Assembly (NCBI GenBank): GCA_036250195.1
Contig: JAVHZZ010000004.1
Coordinates: forward strand, 143,907,729-143,971,728
Direction: 5' to 3'
Length of the DNA stretch: 64,000 nt
From: Mixophyes australis
Lineage: Eukaryota > Chordata > Amphibia > Anura > Limnodynastidae
Shown: positions 35,986-48,078 of the stretch, one piece after another
Layout: each line of letters opens with the position of its first letter
How positions within the stretch are numbered: the stretch's first letter is position 1
Notes under the pieces: generated by a model
Told to the model about the DNA's origin: nothing
Seen by the model: only the letters and a program-made list of their open reading frames with translations
The model's database searches: none
Made by a program: the position numbers and the translations under genes

Positions 35986-36196
35986 GGGGCATATTCAATT
36001 CCGATCCCGATTCGCGGGATCGCGCCGGAACGGCTGCAAACATAATCCGCGGTACCGCAATAACGTGGATTTTCGTTCGCAGCCCACAGGGCTGCGTACG
36101 AAAATCCGCGTTATTGCGATACTGTATTCTGCAGTTGTGCGCATTTTCCGCGGTAACGCGCGTTACCGCAAATCGGATCGGAATTGAATATGCCCC
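35986..36196. mobile_element. highly palindromic MITE with ATA target duplication
   Basis: It has terminal repeats GGGGCATATTCAATTCCGAT and ATCGGAATTGAATATGCCCC and a CpG-rich, self-complementary interior (for example GGATTTTCGTTCGCAGCC against GGCTGCGTACGAAAATCC). ATA flanks both sides (35983-35985 and 36197-36199). The 3-bp duplication suggests PIF/Harbinger. Confidence 0.85.
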
Positions 36197-36410
36197 ATAG
36201 TGTCTTAAAAGCTTGCAACTTAAATCAGGCTCTTACTAAATACGGGATATTGCTAACTCAACATTATTGCGTCAAACAAAGACTGGCGGGGTACAACAAT
36301 TTGCTACCACTACTATTATTATAGCGGATATACCAAATTACAGCATGCATATGGAAATGAAAAAACAACCTGAAGAAACATGCACAAATGGACAATGACA
36401 TACTCATCCG

Positions 36411-36731
36411 GACAACATGCCATCATCAGCTATTTAGATAGCGCCACTAATTCCGCAGCACTGTACAGAGAACTCACTGACATCAGTCCCTACCCCTTGG
36501 GACATTACAGTCTAAATTCCCTAACACACACACAGAGAGAGAGAGACTAGGGTCAATTTGATAGCAGCCAATTAACCTACTAGTATGAGTGTGGGATGAA
36601 ACCAGAGCACCCAAAAGGAACCCACACAAGCATGGGGAAAACATTCAAACTCCACACAGATAAGGCCATGGTCGGGAATAAGACTCATGACCCCAGTGCT
36701 GTGGGCAGAAGTGCTAGCCACTAAGCCACTG
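36411..36731 (-). mobile_element. tRNA-derived SINE with V-SINE-like core and LINE-matched tail
   Basis: Read on the minus strand, the head TGGCTTAGTGGCTAGC matches a pol III A box, and GTCATGAGTCTTATTCC stands where a B box should be. The middle resembles the conserved core of V-SINEs (words such as GGTTAATTGGCTGC), recognised from memory. The tail, GGAATTAGTGGCGCTATC then TAAATAGCTGATGATG, resembles the 3' tail of the LINE at 51060, so that LINE family probably mobilised it. Confidence 0.75.
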
Positions 36732-39700
36732 TGTAAAAACACCTCACCCCCTGAGGCCTCACACTACAAACTTCAACTCTACACACCTACAATAGCTGAT
36801 TTGTAGAGGACCATCATACAACAGAATTATATCAAGAGGATGAAATAAACATAACCCCAGACTCTCAATACACTATTGGAAAACTGATCCAGAAAGAACG
36901 CTTAATAAAGCTTTATTACAAAAATTGCAATTGTTGCACCTTACTAGTTCATTAGCAAACACAGAACAACAAAATTGTTTGGTCAATCTCTTTCATACAT
37001 GCAAAATAAGGTTGAAATATTGATCAAATTACTAGGGTATGAAAGAATTATTCAGAAAGATCTGACATAACGGTTGATTCAATTACAAATAAAACTAATA
37101 CAACTTATTTAAGACCAAGTCACTGCAATAACACGCAACAAAAACATCCACCTGGATAGAACCAGCTCCACATTGGAAAAATACATAGACAGTTTTAGAC
37201 AAAGGGTAATATTTGGAATCCTGGGCAAGCAGTGGAAACAAATTCAGGATATTATTACACAGGAATGAAAAGCCCTCAAATCTTTAAAGGAAGCAGGAAC
37301 AAATTAAGAAAGTCACAAGACAAGATGCAAGTATCATCATGAACAGTTCTGACTATTGAGAAAGGCACACTCACTAATAGTAACAGAAAGGCACAGATGT
37401 TTTATATTCTGCTTTTTGTATGTGTGGGAAATTTCCACTATTTCCTATTAATAGAACTACCTGAGAGCTAGTAAAACTTAACTACAAGTGTTTCATGTGT
37501 TCCTGGTACCACTGTGCCTGATATTGTGTGCCCTATTTATCCCGGCAGTCTGCCTATTCCCTCACACTACATAAAGCATGGACATAGGAAGCTCTGAAAT
37601 ATAATGTACTATTCTGATCGGAGTATCAGCCAATTATAAGAAACCATGAAAGATAAATTGTTAAGGATTTACTGTCCAGTATCGTGGACCTTGTGTAGAG
37701 AAGACTTTCCCAGATTCTATGGAATTTAATTATCTTCTACAAAGAAAGAAACTCTAGCAGACCCGTGGTCTTGGAAATATGCATGTCTTAAGAGAACATC
37801 TTGGTGGAAACCTCTGGTTAATAACACCACAATATCTTGCCATATGCCAAGTACCTGTGGAAATCACCTAGATAACTATGGATGAGGAATTTTCGAACTA
37901 GATCTTCTAGAGAGGTCTGACACATGTTTGTATCAAATAAGGATACAGAAATATGAATACAAGCAGGCTCATGAGGAAACTGTGTCCTCCATGTGGTCAC
38001 ATACAACCCAAATTGAAAAAACCTGAGGAAAAAAAATGAAAGAGCTCCAGTTTATGCTGCAAATACATGAGAAAGTGCGATAAACATTCCCAGAACTTGC
38101 TCTGTTATCATGCTGACAAACTGTTCAACCTGAAACAACTTGTGTGATCAGCAGAGAGTGGCAGATGTCACAGCTTGCAGAAAGACTGGAAAACAGGTGC
38201 ACACTTTTATACCACTGATCCCTTTGATCCCAACACCAGTCTCAGCAGGAACATACAATTCAGGCTACCTCCATCTAATCTTCCAAGGTGGTAAACCTCA
38301 TTATGTGTGTGCAATGACTAACTGCAGAACTGAATGCTGGGGAAAAGGACAAGCTTTGCTCCAGCAGAACAGCTTACAAAGGTTTACAGGTAATTATCAT
38401 AAAACAGATGTTCATTTTGACATTTCTGCTTTACTGACCACAGAAGAGACCTGAGAGTCACTGTAGTAACAGAATTTAAAGAAAGGAAAGAAGGAGCAAT
38501 ACATTGAAGTAAAAAAAAAAAATCAGTACTCTTCACTGAAACATGACAGAAGTTTAATGTGTAATAATGAATTTAAATAATGTATAACTTCATCTTTATG
38601 GAGATCTGTTCCTGTGCTGTGTGTGATTTTGATAGCAAAGCAAAATCTTAAAAACAAAATTGTGCAACCCTCACACCCCTATATTTAATTTATTAGTGTT
38701 TCCTGTTAATGTGACAAAACTATGACAAATCTACAGATACAAATTCGAACACTTATATCTGTGTAGGAGTTTACATCTTACATATATGCCATGTTAGCAT
38801 TTCATCTGCACTGTATGTGATCATGTGATGTTCCTGTTCCTGTATGACACCATGCCTAATTACACAAATACATACACAAGTAATTAGGAAAGCTTGCAAA
38901 CTAGATCTGTTCAGCTAAACAAGCATAACTTGTTCAGCTTCGTAGCTGAGCTCATCTAACCAACCTTGTCTCCCTAAATTAAAAAAAATTTAAGAAACCC
39001 TCATACAGTCTACCAGCGAAATCATAGATAATAATGTGTATTATCTAGCTTTGTATAGTTTTGTTGTAGAACAAAACTTATGCATTCTACATGTTTAACA
39101 CAATTGCAAGTTCCTGATTATTAGTATAAGTGTACTAATTTGGCTTTGTCATTGGCTATATTATGTATATCTAGGTGTCTTCCACTTTTGAGCAGCATTT
39201 AGTATATTGTTCAGAGATATATGTGTTTTGTGGGGAAAAAATTAAATAAAATATACATGATTCTGTCATTTGGGCATCCTTCAGCATTTATCACCAAGAC
39301 AATTATGTTATCCAGACAAAGTTCTTGATTTTTATTGCCTTTGGATATGGCCAGTTATAATAACAACTGTAACCACAGAGCAGTTTTGTGTCATAACAAA
39401 AGCAAACTTAATAAACACCACAACCTACATGATATATAGGTTGTGGTGAAGGAAATATTTAATTAGTTTATTTAAACTTATTTAATAAGGTTCTACTGGG
39501 CATGCACCAATCAAGAAAAGCTGTGTGAAGGTGGAAAAGCCTTCTACAATGTGGCCCTTTGTACTACAAGCATTTAGAAACTCATGAAACTCTGCCTAAC
39601 AATGGTGGCGTAATATATTAATATATTAACTCAGGATTAGAAGTTGTGAATGTAATGCAGAAAATATTAGGCCTGTCTTCTTAATCATTGCATTGTTTGC

Positions 39701-39780
39701 AACATATGTTGATGATGAACCACATTATTCATTGTGGGATCATTAACACTGAAATAATGTGGGCTTTTCTGCAATAATAG

Positions 39781-39995
39781 CAGCTTGTTTTCTACTTAAA
39801 CCTGAATTCAATTAGCTGTGATGTCTGGATGAGCACATTGCGGACTAATACAGTACGAATCTCCGCTCATTGTCTCCTCAGGCTTCTATGGAATGCCAGG
39901 GAAAATGAGCGGAGATCTGAGTTAAAACTCTGCTGCGATGTGTCTCTGCGGACTGTTCCAGAGACACATCGCAGCACCTTGCGCCAAACTGAATT
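39781..39995. repeat. structured, self-complementary block (possible MITE)
   Basis: Two nested inverted repeats are present: ATCTCCGCTCATT against AATGAGCGGAGAT, and TGCGATGTGTCTCTG against CAGAGACACATCGCA. The ends near CTGAATTCAATTAG and AAACTGAATTATA are weak inverted repeats. Confidence 0.5.
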
Positions 39996-41649
39996 ATACA
40001 GTCTTAAAAATATATCAAGATGGTAAACTATGTTATTACCCTTTATGATGATACACTATCATGCAATGGTTGAGTCCTAAAACCTCTAAATAGTAATGTC
40101 TGAAAATATTAGTAAGAGTGGGAAATAAACAAATAGAACATGCACCAGGAGAGAAACTGTCTGGTGCTTGATCCCCCCCCCATGAGCCACCTTTATCTCC
40201 TGTAAGCAAAACACAAAAAGGCGCAAAACCTAATGTTTGATGATGCTAGAAAATGTTTTGATCTGTTTGATGTTATTTTAAAACAGTCAGAAGTATTTTG
40301 ATCATCTTCCACAGAAATACACTAAGCAAATCAATCATTTTCTGTATAAATGTATTCTGAAGTTGAATGATATATGAAATAGTGAAGATTGCTATTTTTT
40401 CTAAACATTTCTATAAGCACATTAGCTCTTGTGGCTTAAGTGATGTGTGGCGGATGTAATTCATATCAAGGTTAGTTAGTGGTAGTGATGTTAGTCGCGT
40501 GTTGGGTGTCCTCCTGTGTTGGATAGTGTCAATTGTGGTGCGAGAGATACATTCCAGGACCCTCATATCTTTGCAAATCTGTCTGTACAGTCTCTGACGA
40601 TGTATATTAGTTAGTTATATGGGACAGTTGAAGCCAGGGGACTTATCCTTGGTGTAGGATGTTTAATTGGTTGTTACATTTGGGGTAATAAGGGGAACTT
40701 TTTTGGGAATCTTAAGAATATTCCCACTATCGTAATGAGAAATGGCTATGTTGCTTTCCTATGCACTTTATTCTGAGCTGTCACTGCATACCCATATGGA
40801 AAACGATGGATTTTGTGAAGGCAGATATGAGGTCCTTAGTGGATCTATGGTGAAGTATATAAAAAAAAGTTGAAAAGTCAGCCATAGAAACAAGAGGGCA
40901 TATTTTTCTTTAAGTCTTCAGAAAGTTTTAATATCAACACCTGCTATCAAATGCCCAATATACATGATTGATAACATTGTGAGATGGGTAAAGTTGTCAA
41001 TATTACTAGCACTTCAATAACAAAAGGCTGCCAACCGATTTCCTATCCAGATGATACACACATCTAGTAAAGGAAATGTACAAAAATAAAAATATAAGGA
41101 AGTCTGTCAGTGCCAATCACACCCAATGAATCAAATAAACAAAGTAATAATGATATAAACACTTAGGAGCTTCATTGTGATGCAATAACTATTGTTATGC
41201 AATAGTGCAATAGGTTCCTCTAATCTTCATCATTAGTCCATGATATCATGAAAAATATAAGCAGACAAAACAAGACCAAACATAGTGCAACCTATATATG
41301 AAGATTCCGTAAGATCTTCTAGAAATTCTTTATGACCTCAAGGCTTACTAGAAATCCTTTCTCTGTTTGGCTTTATTAATTTGTGTAGGTAATGATGTGT
41401 TGTGTTCATGGTCAGACACTTACTCAGAAGAGACACTCATATAGGTTTCTTTGTATGGATCCCTCTTGAATCTTGCATCAAAGGGGTATTTTTCTCAAGG
41501 TTGTGGTATACAATAATCCCAAAATTTGAAAAATAGAGGGAAAATTCTAGTGTGATATTGTTTTTTAAAATGCAATTCATTCCAATATAAAATAACACTC
41601 ACATACAAATACAGGAACTATGTTGCTATATATGGTCCTTGTTCTAGAG

Positions 41650-41796
41650 GAGGCGTGGCCAACCTGTGGCTATCCAGGTGGTGTGGAACTACAAGCCCCA
41701 GCATGTTTTTCCAGCAGATAGTTAGCCTATTGCTGGCATGGCATATGATACTTATAGTTTCACAACCCCTGGAGAGCCTCAGGTTGGCCAGGCCTG
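41650..41796. mobile_element. hAT-like MITE (147 bp)
   Basis: The ends GGCGTGGCCAACCTGTGGC and CTCAGGTTGGCCAGGCCTG are imperfect inverted repeats. The flanks TTCTAGAG (41642-41649) and CACTAGAG (41797-41804) agree at six of eight positions, fitting an 8-bp hAT target duplication. Confidence 0.72.
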
Positions 41797-43390
41797 CACT
41801 AGAGCAACTCCAAAAAGCCCCATGGCTGAATTGCCTAAACAATATAAAATGATGTGGGCTTACTTAGTTCACATTGACCTGATATGATGTATAGGAGTTC
41901 ATGAGGCAGGGGTATCTACTCAGTATTTTTAGATCTAGGACAATGAAAAAAACCATAGACATATGTAGCGTTTCCAATTTTGTTTATAACTTCCCCCTGA
42001 TTCTGGGTTTTTAAAATGCCAAAGGAAGAAAATGGAGACTTAAATTTGATATAAATTCTAGCTATACTGGTGATGGGAGTGTAATATATTTAAAGGGCTT
42101 TTCCACTAACTATTTATATATATTTTTTATATTTACATGGCATCCCTTCCCTAGAATATTACTTTGATGGGGCCTCTCCCCCCTATTAATTATTTTGAGC
42201 AAGGCCCTTAATACAACCAGGACCTCTGTTGCTCACCAATTCTCAGTCACTCTGAGGTAGGACAGATCCAATGCAGTGGCTGTAAAGGAAAGCTGGTGAG
42301 GGAAAGTACTACGGAACTATACTGGTACTATATAGAATGGATGGGATTTGAAAGAATATATATTTTATACAGAATACATATCTATTTCAGCAGTAAGTAA
42401 AGTTTGGGAAAACTTTATTCATCTCATAGTAGTGATTTCCAATCTTTTTCCATGTCATGGTACACCTACGCAAGGGTAGGCTGGAGGCAGGGGGACATCT
42501 CCCCCCAGGCCAGTCCCATAATAGGCTACTTTGAAATTTTTAAAATGTTCCTAATAGGCTGCTGAGCCGTGTCTCACCCCTCAGGCTAAAATTTGCCAGC
42601 CCTTCCCTGGACCTACGGACACATCATGCCATATAATTATTATTTTACACACTTGTGGTAACATAACATGTTTGCTAAATAAAATGTAAGATAAAAAAAA
42701 ATTAATAAAAGGTTAACTAATTAAAATATATTTCATATTATCAATCTCTTCACATATAGTTCTTATTTTAAGTAGTTGACCTATCACACATAAATTATTG
42801 GTCCACACATTGCAGCACTCTAAAACATCTTTGTGATCTGGCCCTTTGGGCACATACAACGCCAATCACCTCTGGTGGCATCCAGCTGAGTACACCGCAT
42901 GGTGATTGCAGCTTCTATGGATCTAATCCTACACGTCAGGATATCTACAGGAAATGCAGTATGAGTACACACAAACATCGAACAATAAGAGTTCAATATT
43001 AATTGAGTGCTTGACAAGTGTCAGCATGTACTGACAATATTTTCCCCACAAAAATCAATCATCTCTATGATTAGAAATGTTTAAGCTGTGTTCATCATGA
43101 AGCCACTGGAGAAGATAATAATGAAATATAAGTAATAATAAAATATAATATGATATGTTAAAAATATTTTGCTATCTTCTACAAATCTGTGCAGCAGCCT
43201 GTCTGAGCACTGCTCATTGTAACACTGTCGGAAGTGTCTTCCACCTCCCACACACAGGGAAATTACCAATGAGTCTGTTCTCTGTCATCCGACAAGCATT
43301 TGTAGTCTATAATGTACAGCAGCAAATAAGCACATTTCTGGATGTTAATTAAAAGCAATATATATATATCACTTATACCCCATTCACACT

Positions 43391-43640
43391 TTTTTGCCGG
43401 GGAGAGCCCCGACGACCCAGGTCTTGGCTCAGTCACGTGTGCATGGCCGCAGGGCCACCCGCATGACCTCAGCTGCTGACAGCAGCCTCGGTGCTGCTGA
43501 CACAGAGTGGGCGCATGCGTCAGTGGGGACCCCACCGGCCGCAGCATCTGACAGCTGTCAGATGCCACGGTTGCTGTCAGACAGCAACTGACAGCAGGCT
43601 GCAAGATGTCAGATGCGGCGGCCCTCATCTGACAGCTTCA
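43391..43640. repeat. GC-rich block with clustered TGACAG/CTGTCA words
   Basis: This is a locally GC-rich island in an AT-rich intron. TGACAG or CTGTCA occurs about eight times, including the palindrome ATCTGACAGCTGTCAGAT. No coding frame is recognised. It may be a repeat-family internal region or a regulatory cluster. Confidence 0.45.
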
Positions 43641-45380
43641 TTTTCTGAGACGGGATTATTTAAATGAGGTGGTAGGTGTAGTGAGGGTGCATTTATGGAG
43701 GTATTCTTCTGTTAGGGGTAGGCACACAGCCTAAAACTTCACCTGTGTACTTCTCATGGGAAACGTTTTGCATGTACCAGGAAGCCCATTTCTATGCACA
43801 CTTTAAGCAATGTAATAAAAAGTTAATAAAAATATTCAAATACACAAAAGTGACGTACTTAATAAAGACAGTTCTGATGTTCCCTCACACATGATTTATT
43901 TAAGATATAAAAAAAAAGGCTAAACAAAGCAGGGTTTTAGGGGAAACATACAATAGATGGGATCTGCAAACCAGCAAAGGTAGACACAAATTATTTTTAA
44001 AGGGGTTTACAGAAGCACCTTGAAATACACTTAGTGGACAATTAGGTATGCTCTCGTAAATAAACAAGCAGTGTGTTTCACACTTTTTGTAGTTCGTAAA
44101 TGAGCTTTGCTTAGTAAGTAATAACTGCACAGAGTGAAAAACACAAACATGATCAGAGATTGAGAAACGCTGAGCTACAATTTACCTAGCAAGAAAACCA
44201 CAGCTTTCAGCTTTCTGCAGCTGTCAGACATTTACATAGTGACACAATACATCCAGTAGTAAATGCTGTTTCCCTGTCACACAAACAGGGTATATAAACA
44301 ATGTAGACAGTGTGACAGGGAAACAGTGTTTTCCATTGCATGTAATGATTTACTAAGCATTAGTCTCCACAATGAAAGAACAATATGGTATCATAGGATA
44401 ATCGCTTACTGGCTGATATTCTTTCTTCATCCCTATAGTTTAACGTGTTATTAATGGTTATTAAGGGACCAGAGAGGAGGTTGTATCAGAGTCTGACATG
44501 TTTTTCTTCTCCTAACATCTGAGAGTGCATTCTATGTTGTTTTTTTAATCTTTAAATACACTCTATTTGGTGTTTTGTTTTTCCTGCTTATCCTTGCTAA
44601 TTATTTCTTTAATACAGGTAGATCAATGTTGCATGGTTATCAGCTGCATGCCATATCTCCCATTGATTGGCTACTCTATTGCTATCTACTTAATACTAAT
44701 TCTTGATAGTCTATATACAGTAGTGAGAAAAAGTTTGTGAAGCCTTTAGAATTGTCTGTATTCCTGCATTAATTTAATCTATAATCTTCAAGACCTACAA
44801 TTTATTAAATAGAATATTATGAAATAAACTCAAAACTCAAATTGTACTTTATACTTATTCACAATCTAAAAAAGTATATTTATAATTAGTAAACACTTAT
44901 TTAGCAATAATAATTCCAAGTAAATGTTTCCTGTAATACCATCAGTATTTTAGCCTGTTAAAAGAAAATGTAATATTTGGGTTATTTTGAAAGAACTGCC
45001 AGCTCCAGGTGTTGCCTCAGTAATTCACGTGTATTAAGCGCCAAACTTCTGTTGTAAATTTATGTGTCATGATTCTGTATGAGCGCTGTTGTTTTTGGCC
45101 TTAGCTCATGAATGGGAATCATTCTCCTGTTGAATTTGTTCTCTCATCCAGTATTCATTACTACTTGAATGAAACTGAACTGTCCAAAATCTTAACACTT
45201 TAAAACGGCTCCTAATCCCAAAACACCTACTTCCATGTTTAAAGGGTGCAATGAGATTATTCTGACGCAATGCAGTGTTTCATTTTCTCCTAACAGGATT
45301 ATGTCAAAAAGTACTTGGTATCTTCCCATGCTAAGATATTTTCATCAGTGTTTTCCTTATGGTAGACTCATAGACACTAA

Positions 45381-45555
45381 GGGGCATATTTACTAAACCA
45401 TGGGTTTGAAAAAGTAGAGATGTTGACCATAGCAACCAATTAGATTCTAGCTGTCATTTTGTAGAATGCACTAAATAAATAATAACTAGAATCGGATTGG
45501 TTGCTATAGGCAACAGCTCCACTTTTTCCAACCCGCAGTTTAGTAAATATATCAT
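45381..45555. mobile_element. PIF/Harbinger-like MITE, TACTAAA family (copy 2)
   Basis: This copy begins GGGGCATATTTACTAAA and is flanked by TAA on both sides (45378-45380 and 45556-45558), the 3-bp target typical of PIF/Harbinger. Its right terminal repeat is mutated. It shares the CTAGCTGTCATTT core with copies 1 and 3. Confidence 0.75.
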
Positions 45556-45664
45556 TAAATCATTATTTGGAGTGTGTTTTGCTGGAAGATCACTCCTGGA
45601 AAGAGGATTCATGTAGTACTGGTTTGTAAACATAGCCACAGCGTGTTCTATGTAAACACACTAA

Positions 45665-45834
45665 GGGAAATATTTACTAAAGTGCGGGTTTGAAGAAGTG
45701 GAGATGTTGCCTATAGCAACCAATCAGATTCTAGCTGTCATTTATTTAGTACATTCTTCAAAATGACAGGTAGAATCGGATTGGTTGCTATAGTCTCCAC
45801 TTTTTCAAACCTGCAGTTTAGTAAATATACGTCT
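45665..45834. mobile_element. PIF/Harbinger-like MITE, TACTAAA family (copy 3)
   Basis: It is only 110 bp from copy 2, in the same arrangement, and is also flanked by TAA (45662-45664 and 45835-45837). A short stretch of the right arm is deleted relative to the other copies. Confidence 0.75.
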
Positions 45835-46760
45835 TAAACTGCAGCTATTGTTTAATAGAGCTGATTACACAAGAAGTTTACATACTTTTACAACAAAGAC
45901 TGCAAATATGGGACCAAAGAAATACATTTTGTTTGTTATTTAATCAAACTCTCTTGACAAGACTATAAGGAAGATCAGATCATGTGTTAGGTTAAATTAG
46001 TGCATGGATATAGAAAACTATAAAGGTACACAAAATTGCTCTTAGCAGAGTAGATATATTTCTCATTGGGTGATTATTTATTATTAGCATGAATTGGGAG
46101 TAAGCACAGAGGCATAACAATAGGTGACCCCATCAAGTTTGCTACAAGCACTACACCTGCTTTTCATTCATGGAACTCTGACAAGTATTCTGAGTTTACT
46201 GAAAGAGAAGCAGCCAGAGAGCTAGTAAACTCCTGCTGAACCTTGTGTTCCCTTTCAGTAACACCACAGTTGTATACCAGCATGGGGTTGTGCCGTACTA
46301 GCATAAGACTGGGTTTTTTGATACTGACAAGGGGATGTATTTTAAAGTAGGCACGATGATACATGATTTGTGCCTACATCTGTCTGCACATTTTATATCT
46401 GCCACCTCTGCAGTGCAAAATGGTTTTGCTAAAATGTTAAATTGCACCACCAAGCTGAATTTGCTTATAACTCCAAAGGAGACCTATTGTTGGTTAGCTA
46501 CAATAGAGCAACAAACTGTCTGATCTTACCAGCCATTAAAGGTTCTGGATATTATTGGGAGTAGATATAGATTGTGAGTAGGTGTAACTATATCAGCTCA
46601 CATGGGGGTAGCATCATTTTTCTAACTGGTTTCTTTGTATATTTTTGTGAGACAGTTAAAAAGTACAATTACATAATAATTTAAGAGTGATGATGAAATG
46701 TTGGAATCAGTCTGGCTTTCGATGTGAACTGTTTGGGTGCTGTGAGGCAGTAGATAAAAT

Positions 46761-48078
46761 GGGCCTGATGCAGAGTTGAACGCAACATGGCTGTAATTTA
46801 TGGCCCAAAAGTGTGCACACAAAAATAGCGTATTTCAGCCCAAATGCAGAGTTGAATGCATCTTAAAATACGTCCAGTTCTGGGCCTGTAGCATATGTGC
46901 CATTTTATGGCAGACATACCTACACCCACATGCACAGAACCAGCTCGTAAGTGCAATAAAAATTTGTCAAAATTTGTTTTCATAGGGAAAAACGCATTTG
47001 CTTTGTATAATATATAAATTACTGCAGATATATTCTTCCATTTTGCGTGCGCATGAATGTAATAAAAATATTTTTTGCAAATACACACAAAAATCCTATA
47101 ATAAATGCACGATCAACGAAGAAGGCACCCAGCAGCTTCAGAGGTGAAATTGAAATCAGCCAATGAGAAGCGGTTAGCTAGTGTTGGTGATAGTCACCAT
47201 CATCATGTCTTTCCACCAGCAGGACTGGTGCAAATAACACGGCTGTAATAGGCGTATATGGTTCTGCGTTCAGATCTGCATTGGTTCACAATACCAGACA
47301 CACCCCTTTACTGTACTCAAGTCGTTGGCAGGAATATCCTGGTACTAGAAGCAAAATATGGTTCACATGGAATTATGGAGCAAGCAGTGCATCTCACTAA
47401 AACAATTAACAAGCAAACTGTGCATCTTTGTAACAGAAGTAGTGAGTAAGCTGAGCCCATTAGTGAAAGAAGTAGTGAGCGGGATGAGTACCTAGCGACA
47501 GAACAAATAAACTGAGCATCACTGTAAAGTAAGTATTGAGAGGGCTGTGCATTGCGGTAAAGGAAAGAAGTGCTCATTTCATTGATGAAAGTAGTGAGAG
47601 AGTTGTATATGTCAGAGATGGAGGCAGTGAAACTGAATTTCTCTTGAGAAAGCTACACCAACAACAACAACAACAGATCGTTTTGGATGAGGTTTGTAAG
47701 AAACAGTGTATGACAAAGAAAAATATTGTACAATATATAAGCATGTTATATAAGTGTGTGTTTATGTGGGGGGTAGCTATGCTTTGGAACATGTAAGAGA
47801 TGTCTTAGCATAACAGAAAAGGAGGATGGGAAGGATGGAATACACTGCTCTCAGACACAATGATATAGTGGAATGGATCAACAGGCCGATACCACTGGAT
47901 ATGTTTGTAGTGTGGCGTCCATACACATTATAATCATAATTCTAAATAAGATTGTAACTTCCTACAGTGATGGTTATAATGAATTCACTCTTATTTAACT
48001 GTGTATATTTTGTTATACAGTTCTGCTAGCACTCAATTCCCACTCAAGTAAATCTACTTCTAACTACCCTCTTCTTAC
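46761..48078. other. intron sequence next to the large exon; possible decayed TIR element at its left
   Basis: GGGCCTGATGCAGAGTTGAA at 46761 resembles the start of other TIR elements in this window, but no matching right end is clear. A short CAA microsatellite lies at 47660-47680. Confidence 0.4.

Larger units (their letters stand above)
29907..48078 (-). other. shank3 last intron (18.2 kb)
   Basis: This GT-AG intron separates the large exon from the SAM exon. It holds the TIR elements, hAT-like element and SINE listed separately, and a second purine-rich stretch at 31985-32165. I recognise nothing in 30400-34216, 36740-39780, 40030-41640, 41800-43380, 43640-45380 or 45840-46760 beyond AT-rich sequence and short repeat scraps. 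Confidence 0.85.
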
